From the NCBI RefSeq assembly GCF_018320785.1, contig NC_054869.1, positions 34,202,289-34,266,288 of the forward strand: DNA of 64,000 bases. Reading direction: 5' to 3'. Under the pieces are notes generated by a model, which was not told where the DNA came from, searched no databases, and was given only the letters and a program-made list of their open reading frames with translations. Source of the stretch: Cheilinus undulatus. Lineage: Eukaryota > Chordata > Actinopteri > Labriformes > Labridae. Both the position numbers and the translations under genes were made by a program. Position 1 is the first letter of the stretch, and every line of letters starts with the position of its first letter. Shown piece by piece: positions 56,124 to 64,000 of the stretch.

Positions 56124-59100
56124 TTTATTGCATCTAATCAAGTAGCATTTCATTTTATTAGTGTTAACACATAAGCACTTCACCATCTCTTTCACTCAAT
56201 AGTAAAACATTCTATAAAATCTCATGATAGTTAAAGCATTTTCAACGGTTACAGCCTTATTAAGGGGCATGATTCTTCAGTCTTGTTGTCATGCACATTA
56301 GTCAGTGTTAGTGTTTTAAAGCCACAGGGTAACAGAAACATGATTTTTAAAGAATGTGTAGCCACTGTTTTGTAGTAATAGTTTATACAGCATGCAGCAG
56401 TTTTACAAATATATCTAGGGCCAGAGTTGAAGATGTGTAAGGCAGCAGGTGTCCCATGCCATATAAATCTCATTCCCGATGAGTAAAAATACACTCCAAT
56501 TAAAGGTGGGAATGACCAAAGGTAATGGAAAATCTTAAGTCAGCTGTTGCTTGGTGAGGTCTCTGGCCTTACTTACAATGTATCTGGCAAAGCGACAATG
56601 CTGTGACAAATGCAAAGCAGGCTAAACTATCATAATAAGACAGCATCACAATTCAGTTTACCGTAAATGATTTTTTCAGACACTCTTTAAAAGGTTTCCA
56701 ACAAATATACAACTGTGGTTCCTTGTACTTTAGGACCTTATAATCTGGTTTTATCAGCATAAATATTTCTTTTTCTCCCAAAACAGCTGGTTAGTCAACA
56801 TGAAATCTGCCATTTGTAAAATGGGGAATATGATTTCCAATATAAAACACAACATCTTGTACTGTAAGGATAGGATGGACAAAAAGAAGAATTATGTACA
56901 GTTAGTTGCATAAAATCAGAGACTTGGAGGAAATACTTAAAAGATGCCATTTGTTGATCCAAATCAACAGAAAAGCATGTAAAACACAGCATTTATAGGC
57001 TGGTTTCCAAAGCCCTGCTTATTCAAGACTTTAAAGGAAACAATCTGCTGCCATGTTTAAAGACTAGAAACTATGTCCACCCTTTACCATTGAGCATTTG
57101 TCATCACTGATCTCACACAATGTAGCTACTAGATTTCATGTCTATGAAACATTTCGCCCCAGTAATCAGGCTGAAATTCAGATCAGCTAAAGAAGACAAA
57201 GACAATAAGGTAGACATATTTTTCAGTAGTCATATAAAGAACTGCCCGCCTGTTCTCACTTCATCATTAAAGCCATATCTCTCAATGTCTGTCGTCATTC
57301 ATGTCACAGTAGTTTTACTTAAAGCTTGTAGGCTGGAGGCACTGAGAAACCAAAAAAACACACACTGCCAAACAGGCAAACCAGGGCCTGACTCTGGAAA
57401 TAAAAATAAAATAAAACTGTCTGATAAAGCTCCTTGTAATATTAGGATATGGATGCCAAGGGAGAATACTAGCATAATGAATAGAGCCCATGACGCCTCT
57501 TCAACACACACTGTATATGAGTGAAGACGAGGAGTACATGACGTGTCTTGGGCATTTAGTGGCCTGTGTTTGACACCATCATTGTTTTGCCAAAGTGCTA
57601 TCAACTGACCAATATTTACAAGGTGATTCCCCCACATATTCTTTGAATATTACCTAAGGAAATTTTCTCGCATTCTCCTTTCTCCTTGGTCCCTTTTTGT
57701 GACATCACAAATTAACAGGTGTCAGGAATAATTGAAATGAAAAAATAAATAAGCTCATTAAAAAAAATAAAGCAAACTTTAGTTTATTGCAGATTTTAAA
57801 CCTTCTAAAATAAACTCTACTCTCACCACAGCAAACATAAGATGCTTTTATCGCAAAACCATAATGCTTCTTCACATCCCCACTCCTAAACTACAAGAGC
57901 TAAGAGTAAAAATCAAAGCAAAAAATCGCATACGTCTTGTTTAAAAGTTCCTCTGTGCACTTAAAATGGACTAAAACCAGTCAGGTTTTACATTTTGCTC
58001 AGTAAAATACACTTTGTGACCTGTTCTGGACTGCATCTTTTTCATAATTCATAACATTTGGGAGCAAGGAAGTGTAGTAAAAGGTGATATGGTGCAAATT
58101 TCTGGAAGCATTGCATTAACAAAGGCAATTAAAAAAGTTAAATCTCTTGTTTTTCACTGCATATCAGCTTGAGATTAATGTAACATTAAAACAAGGACAC
58201 TGGCCTGCATGGGATAATCACTTTGTACAAGACAAAAAGTAAGGAAGACAAAACATCAATAAAAACACTCAAATGTAACATCTTAGTATGTTCATTCATT
58301 AAATTATATCTGTTTATAATCAATTTCTAGCTTATATCAGTGTTATCTACTGGGCTCATTACCCAAATAATTCCAGACCATAATAGTGAGCACCACTCGT
58401 GTATCAGAAGTGCATCTTTTCAGTTTATGCCCACTGTTTGGACAGTAACTAGTGAAACAGATCACATCCGTGAGAACGGGAGCTACCTCACTTCACTATC
58501 AACCCAGGAGAGTTTCATCTTTACATATCTTTGCATTTATATCATTTCTCCTTATCAGCAGCTCATCTTCTGTTTAGAACAAGCAAGCTACCCCAGAAGT
58601 GAGCTGGCAGAAGACACAGCTTCCATCAAGTAGAAGGGTTTCCTTTCTTCACAGCAACCAGCCACATAAAATGTCCATTCTTAAGTCTCCTTCTAGAAAT
58701 GTCCTTTCTTAGTGTTCAGTTATTTCTTGCTTTCTTCTGTAGTGTAAAGTTCACATCACAGCAAATAAAATCATCTGAAATGCAAGCTAAAAACTGCTCA
58801 TCAGTAACAAAGGATATGCAGCTGCTAAATGCCCATAGTAGGGAGTCACAGAAAAGGCAGTGGAGGGTGTGACAGCCACAGGGTACCGGGGGGTGCAATA
58901 TACTGTCTATCGTGGAGCAGAGGTTGTCAGAGTAGAAATGTTGTGACATATAAATATACAGAATCTGATATTTATGGTATCTGAGTAGTTAACTACATGT
59001 GTGTCAAATAAAATAGCATATCTAACCTGAATGTGCAGCTGTGTGAATGCAGTGCTACATCAGAGGGGATCTCATATGTGCTATGCATAACAGTGGTAAC

Positions 59101-59164
59101 AGATGTGAATCCGTTTATAAACCCTCTCCCTGGCCTGGCTGCTAGCAGTGAAGGAGAGATGGTA
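56124..59164 (-). other. Probable 3' UTR of the LIFR-like gene
   Basis: From the stop codon at 59165-59167 to an AATAAA on the minus strand (plus TTTATT, 56124-56129) there is about 3 kb of AT-rich, ORF-free, repeat-poor sequence. Long 3' UTRs are usual for cytokine receptor genes. The true end could be at an earlier signal. Confidence 0.4.
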
Positions 59165-62100
59165 TTATGGTTTTGTGGACGAAAGTAGGTTGGTGAACCA
59201 TGTCGCTGCTGATGAAGATAGCTGTCGTTTTTCTTCTGCGTGACCCTCTCCATCAGGGAGGAGGAACTGAGTGGAGGCAACAGAGGTGGGCGATCCTAGA
59301 GAAGGCACCAAGCCACTGCTTTCCCCAACCTCCTCTGGGGAGTCCATATGCCAGGAGCACTGAGGTTTGTACCCCCCAGAGCTAACAGCCTGGGACTCTA
59401 AGAAAGGCTCAGGTGAAGCTAAGTCTAAGCTATTACTTTGGGCTCTAGGTTGCATCTGTGGCCGGTAACCCCCTCCTCCGCCTCCACAGCTGACAGACAG
59501 ATCAGCTGGAGGCCACAGGGTCTCAGAAGAAGCCTGTGGATCCTGCTGGAAGACCAGAGAAGACCCTGAGGTCTGAATCCCTGTATACGTCACATCGGTA
59601 CGTGCTGAATCCAAAGAGGAAGCAGAGGAAGCAGAGGAGTCTGGGAAACGCGGCCTGATCGGCCGCTCATCTACCACTTGGTTATAGTAGCGTAATGATG
59701 TTGGCTCGTCTGTGTCAACTGGCTCATCTCCGATGCCCTGCCCTTCTTCATCTTCGTCTTCTTCAGGAATGACGACGAGAGCCTCTTTACTAGAATCCCA
59801 CTCAGGCTTTTCTACAATATGGACCATGCTGTGAGGAGATGGCTTCACATCCATTGGCCCCTGTAAGACAAAGACAATAGTTACATGCTTCACTCTACGG
59901 TCCACAAAACAGAAAAAGGAAAAGGAGAAAGTAAATCTAATTCTACAGTATCACATTGAAAAGTATCAAATAGACTTATCTCTTGATTAGATAAGGATGA
60001 TACACTACCTGTGTCCTGGACCAATCCCCTTGTAGCTTGGGCTCAGGTATGTCTGGGTAGAATGCCTTTTTAACCCTGGTTATGAAACAAAATGTCATAA
60101 TTATACCATCATTATCATCAAATGAAGACACCTTTCAATACCTCCTAGCATTTCTTCTTTTATAGGTTATAGCAAAGATGTGAAGGTGTTTGCTAGTGTG
60201 GCAGACATTTCACAAATCTTGCTTTATGTACTCTTGTAACAATTATTCTGCACATAAACAAATGAGACAGAGAGAAGAAGTATCTCACCATTTTCTTTTC
60301 TTGTAGCAAATAAAGGTAACAATGACCAGAAATAAGGCTGTGATTCCCAGAGAAGCCAAGATCTCCAGGATCAGCCAATCAGCTGTCAGGACAAGAGAGA
60401 AGGAATATTTAAGATAGAGTTGTTAAGATTTTAAGCAAGATTCATATCTTTCTTTACTTGGAGTGCACTTTGCAACAACTGTAAGTAAACATTCACGTAC
60501 TGTATGGCTCCAGCGTTATTGAAGTAGGGGCGCCAGTGTCCTCGCCTGCAGAAGTGTACGCCTTGACAATAAATCTATAAGAGCCCTCTGAGAGACCTTT
60601 TACTGTGTAGCTCCTGCTTCCTTCATCTGACAAGTTTGCTGTTTAAAAGGACAGCGTTAAAAGCAAAACAGGAAGGAGACATGGGAGGACAAAAAGAAAA
60701 AAAGAGAAGGAGAGGGAACGATGAGGAGGTAAGTAAACCAATTCAACAGGATGCAAAATGCATTTTTAAAAATATATTTGAAATACTGCAATTAAAAAGA
60801 GCAGTCCAATGTCACTGTCCAATCTCCAGAGTGACCTTGCCCCCTCTTGGCAAAAACATACCCTGAGACCGAATGGCAGAAGATAATAAAACAACAGTAG
60901 CTTTGTGATTAAATGCTTAAAAAAGATATAGAAACCATGTTTTGATTTGTTTTTCATTCTCAAATTCCTTCTTGTGGCTTTGGGCTGAAACTAGATAGTA
61001 GTTAAGTGGTCAAATGTGGGGCTGGTGTTGTGTTCCTACTGACTTTAAGCCAGCTATCACTCTATGACAGCAGGAGCAGTAGTGTGTAAATAGATTCTTC
61101 ACACATTCACTAATGCATTATCAAAGTTTTCAACATTCAGACTCTTTTTTTTTTTTTTAAAGATTTATTTTTGGGCAGTTTTGTGCCTTTATTAGGTATA
61201 GGAGGACAGTGGACAGAGTTGGAAACAGGGTTGAGAGTGGGGGAGAGACACGCGGTGAGGGGCCTCGGGCCGGATTCGAGCGCGGGCCGCCCGCGTACAT
61301 AGGGAGCGCCTTTAACCACTAGGCCACCTGCTCCCCAACATTCAGACTCATTTTAACATAGTTAAAATACACAAAAAGGGCTGCACGGCAGCACAGGGGT
61401 TGGCGCTGTTGCCTCACAGCAAGAAGGTTCCTGGTTCGCTTACTGGTCAGGGCATTTCTGTGTGGAGTTTGCATGTTCTCCCTGTGCATGCGTGGGTTCT
61501 CTCCCAGTACTCCAGCTTCCTCCCACCACCAAAGAAGGCTCATTAAGTTAATTGGTGACTATAAAACTGGTTGTAGGTGTGAATGTGAGTGTGCCTGGTT
61601 GTCTGACTCTATATGTCAGCCCTGCGATTAACTGGTGACCAGTCCAGGGTGTACCCTGCCTCTCATCCAATGGCAGCTGAGATAGGCTCCAGCCCCCCAT
61701 GACCCCCAACAGGGTAAGCGGTATAGAAAATGGATGGATGAATAGATGGAAAATACACTTAAAGGTATGGGATGTCAATTTATGGCATCTCCAGTCACTA
61801 GATGGGGTCGTTTGTGTAGTTCCATGGAGTCTGAACTAGGAATGGGCAGTAATGCTGAAATACCGTATCCAAGGTTATTACAAACAGCATGGTATTACTT
61901 GAATTACCGTCATGACGACAGTGCTGAGTAATGAGCAAAAATTTAGAAGGCACAGAGGACAGTATGGTGTTCTCTAAATTCAAACTTTTAAACATGCACC
62001 GCTGGCTGTGATATGATCCACAACAACCAAAGTTTACAAAGGCTTCAGTTCTTCTTTCTGGGTGTAGATCAGTGATCAGAAATCATTAAATCTACTGATA

Positions 62101-63435
62101 ATCCTTATTGATGATCCTGCAGCAGTAAAACCAGTCACAATTAAAACCATCAAAGGTTTTAAAAAACATTTAAACATATCTTTACCCATTTTTGGGGAAA
62201 TGCTCGCTTACCTAGGAGAGTGAGCTGGGAGCCATTACTGATGTAAATGTTGTAACCCTGGAGAAAGCCTCTTCTGTTGACCAGCGGGATCTCTTCCCAG
62301 GTAAGGACGACACTGGAGTCTTGCTGGCTTGTTGACAGAGAGACAGGCCTGGACGGGACTGATTAAGCCGTGAAGATAGGAGAGAAAACATGAGAGACGA
62401 GAACAAAGAGTCAGCAAATAAAATGCACTGTTTGATTTTGTTAGGTAATAACTCTTTCTAAAAGAGGAAGCCTTCTGTTGGCAGCACTGTCCTTACCCAG
62501 CTCCTGCATGTATCCCTGCCAGCGCTGCAGCAGCTCCGGAGCCTCGGTGGAACAGCTGTACAAGGAGAAGTTGTACCTCACACCTGGCTCGAAGTTGGCT
62601 AATAGAGGAGAAAAAGATTTTCACGCATTACTAGATTGTAACACAACTTCTCAAGCCTTTTGTTTGGCAGGATCTTTAGAGTAAAAGAATACCTATGTAA
62701 CCATAAGGTAAGGTGCTGTTTACTTTAAGAGTTGTTCAATGCAATCCATGTCAAAGTAAAGTAGAGGGACATAGACAGTGGATTTGACCTTGGCTGAACA
62801 TGTAATTACAATGAATGAATGCATGAATGAAAAACAACACTTGATCTTTTTAAAAGCAGCACAATGGCTGGCCTACCTGACTCAAGAGAGATATTAGTGT
62901 TCCCAGCAGACACTTTGAGCCACTCCACGGGGCAGTTCTGTGAGCAAGCGGCATTAAACCATTCCAACACATAACCACAAGTGGCACTGGCATCGCTTTG
63001 CCAATGCAGATTGAAACCTCTATCTGTATACACTGCCCTTGACACAGCAATATGATCCACATCTGGAAAGAAGAGAAGGCATACAGCAATGTGGAAATAT
63101 CTCTGTGTTTCGTAAAGCTAAATTTGTGCCTTTTAGAATAAACAAATTAAACACTTTCTCTCTCATGCTGGCTTAGCTCAAAACATCCCAAACTTACCTG
63201 TCAAATGTAGAGGTACAAGCACACTTGCAGGCTGAGACAGCCCTTTGTTGTTCTTTGCAAAGACGGTTGCTTTGACTTTGTTGTCAGAGCTGTAGGCAGC
63301 GATCTGTGTGAGGTTGATTGGTACAGCAGAAGTGTCTGCTGGAAAGATTTCTATGTGACGCACATTTTCCTCAGCGGTCCAGAGAGTGACTTCATAGCCT
63401 GTGAGCTGACCATGGCTCTGTCGTCGTGTCAGAGG
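59165..63435 (-). CDS. lifr: Leukemia inhibitory factor receptor-like cytokine receptor (3' part, 8 exons)
   Basis: Single-pass receptor of the gp130 group, signalling through JAK/STAT3. Exons 63435-63198, 63062-62877, 62598-62497, 62358-62212, 60638-60501, 60382-60289, 60075-60009 and 59860-59165; earlier exons lie right of the window. The extracellular part holds fibronectin-III domains (GYEVTLWTAEEN, FNLHWQSDASATCGYVLEW, RYNFSLYSCST, VLTWEEIPLVNRRGFLQGYN, GLSEGSYRFIVKAYTSAG). The membrane segment is LILEILASLGITALFLVIV, then KKRKWVKKAFYPDIPEPKL with a box 1 PDIPEP. The tail carries three YxxQ STAT3 motifs (YYNQ, YRPQ, YKPQ) and ends GSPTSVASTQFLLP...WFTNLLSS, aligned with human LIFR GSPCSINSRQFLIP and WSFTNFF. 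The phrases favour LIFR over OSMR. The teleost paralogue (a or b) is undetermined. Confidence 0.9.
61145..61335 (-). mobile_element. tRNA-derived SINE, well preserved
   Basis: On the minus strand it reads GGAGCAGGTGGCCTAGTGGT (A-box region of a tRNA), then a B-box-like GCTCGAATCC, the body, and an A-rich tail (plus strand poly-T). A perfect 14-bp duplication CAACATTCAGACTC flanks it (61131-61144 and 61336-61349). It lies in an intron of the LIFR-like gene. It is the best-preserved copy of the family also seen at 1290, 15975 and 37345. Confidence 0.85.
61378..61748 (+). mobile_element. Common fish dispersed repeat with ATGG tail (SINE-like)
   Basis: GGCTGCACGGCAGCACAGG, GTTGCCTCACAGCAAGAAGG, TGTGGAGTTTGCATGTTCTC, CCAGGGTGTACCCTGCCTCT and GATAGGCTCCAGCCCCCCA form the sequence of a repeat abundant in teleosts. 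It ends AAAATGGATGGATGA. The flanking AAAATACAC...AG on each side may be its target duplication. Confidence 0.8.
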
Positions 63436-63722
63436 CTGGAAGGATTCAAGGGAGAGAGGAGGAATGATTGAAAGCAAGAAAGTCCATTTTAAATCATCTT
63501 TACCTATCTAATGACAATGGTTTCCAACTTTCCCTAACATGAATGAAAAAATAAATTTACTGCTGTCAAAAATAAGCATCAATTTTAATTGTTGGCATCA
63601 ATAAAATCCCAACACAACACTTTTTCTTACTAAAAGGCCTTTGTATTAATAATCCATTAGCTATGCAAACGTTATTTTGACAACCTCAGAGCAGACAAAG
63701 CCTACTGCATGTTGGGAACCTA

Positions 63723-64000
63723 CAGTTCCCTCCAAAAGTATTGGAACAGTGGGCCCAATTCCCTATATTTTTGCTGTAGACTAAAAACATTTGGGTTTGA
63801 CACAGAAAGATGACTATGAGACAAGAGATCAACATTTCAGCTTTTATTTCCAGGGATTTACATCTGGATCTACACGACTTAGGAGATAGCTTTATTTGTA
63901 ACGGAACACCACATTTTTAGGTGAGCAAAAGTATTGAAACAGAGAGACTTAAATAGATTTAAGTGAATAAGACTTGATGTTTAGTTGCAAATCGTTTTCT
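63723..64000. mobile_element. Tc1-like element end, cut by the window edge
   Basis: After TA (63721-63722) the sequence opens CAGTTCCCTCCAAAAGTATT, a terminus known from fish Tc1-like elements. It continues with GGGTTTGACACAGAAAGATG to the window end. The rest lies outside. Confidence 0.6.

Noticed and set aside
57138-57637. Overlapping ORFs on both strands as possible genes
   Set aside because: They lie in the probable 3' UTR of the LIFR-like gene, with no family similarity and no splice sites.
1-64000. An undescribed multi-gene defence or metabolic system
   Set aside because: All host genes found belong to known vertebrate families with unrelated roles; nothing supports a linked system.

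Overview
The window is vertebrate nuclear DNA, and almost certainly a ray-finned (teleost) fish. The genes are split by GT-AG introns, the intergenic DNA is AT-rich, and the repeats are of fish type: Tc1/mariner and hAT miniature elements, L2-like LINEs, tRNA-derived SINEs and one solo LTR. The encoded proteins match vertebrate families whose human counterparts lie on chromosome 5p13 and 5q13-14, apart from PDXP. There is no operon, CRISPR array or prokaryotic signal.

Layout, left to right. (1) 38-4273 (+): last five exons of a betaine-homocysteine methyltransferase gene (BHMT copy 1, 5' end outside the window), with a large repeat-filled intron. (2) 4921-9958 (+): a complete eight-exon second BHMT, 397 aa, starting about 650 bp after copy 1 ends, so the two are a tandem pair. 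(3) 13097-17679 (+): MRPS36/KGD4, the small adaptor subunit of mitochondrial 2-oxoglutarate dehydrogenase, four exons, 116 aa. (4) 19010-23754 (-): a two-exon PDXP/chronophin-like HAD phosphatase, 314 aa, tail to tail with MRPS36. (5) 23755-30187: about 6.4 kb without a recognisable host gene, holding hAT-type elements. (6) 30188-33666 (-): a complete ten-exon UDP-glycosyltransferase of UGT3A type, 520 aa. (7) 34963-54164 (-): a complete SPEF2 (sperm flagellar protein 2) gene, 39 coding exons, 1705 aa. Its exon phases all close, and two of its introns appear to use GC-AG splice sites. (8) 59165-63435 (-): the last eight exons of a LIF-receptor-like cytokine receptor (5' end outside the window), with a probable 3' UTR of about 3 kb.

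I assembled the splice models by hand from consensus splice sites, reading-frame continuity and similarity to remembered human proteins. No alignment was run. Within each gene the summed exons close in frame, which is the main reason for high confidence. The UGT3A-SPEF2-LIFR order resembles human 5p13, but IL7R and CAPSL, which lie between UGT3A and SPEF2 in human, are absent here.

The genes are functionally unrelated: one-carbon metabolism, mitochondrial 2-oxoglutarate dehydrogenase, pyridoxal phosphate/cofilin phosphatase, glycosyl transfer, cilium and sperm tail assembly, and cytokine signalling. I found no undescribed multi-gene system. The points most worth checking are: an exact RFX X-box-like palindrome upstream of SPEF2; a second X-box-like palindrome inside a solo LTR in a SPEF2 intron; the two GC-AG introns; the Phe-type donor-site residue and KKXX tail of the UGT; a GABP/ETS site at the MRPS36 promoter; and several datable nested insertions.
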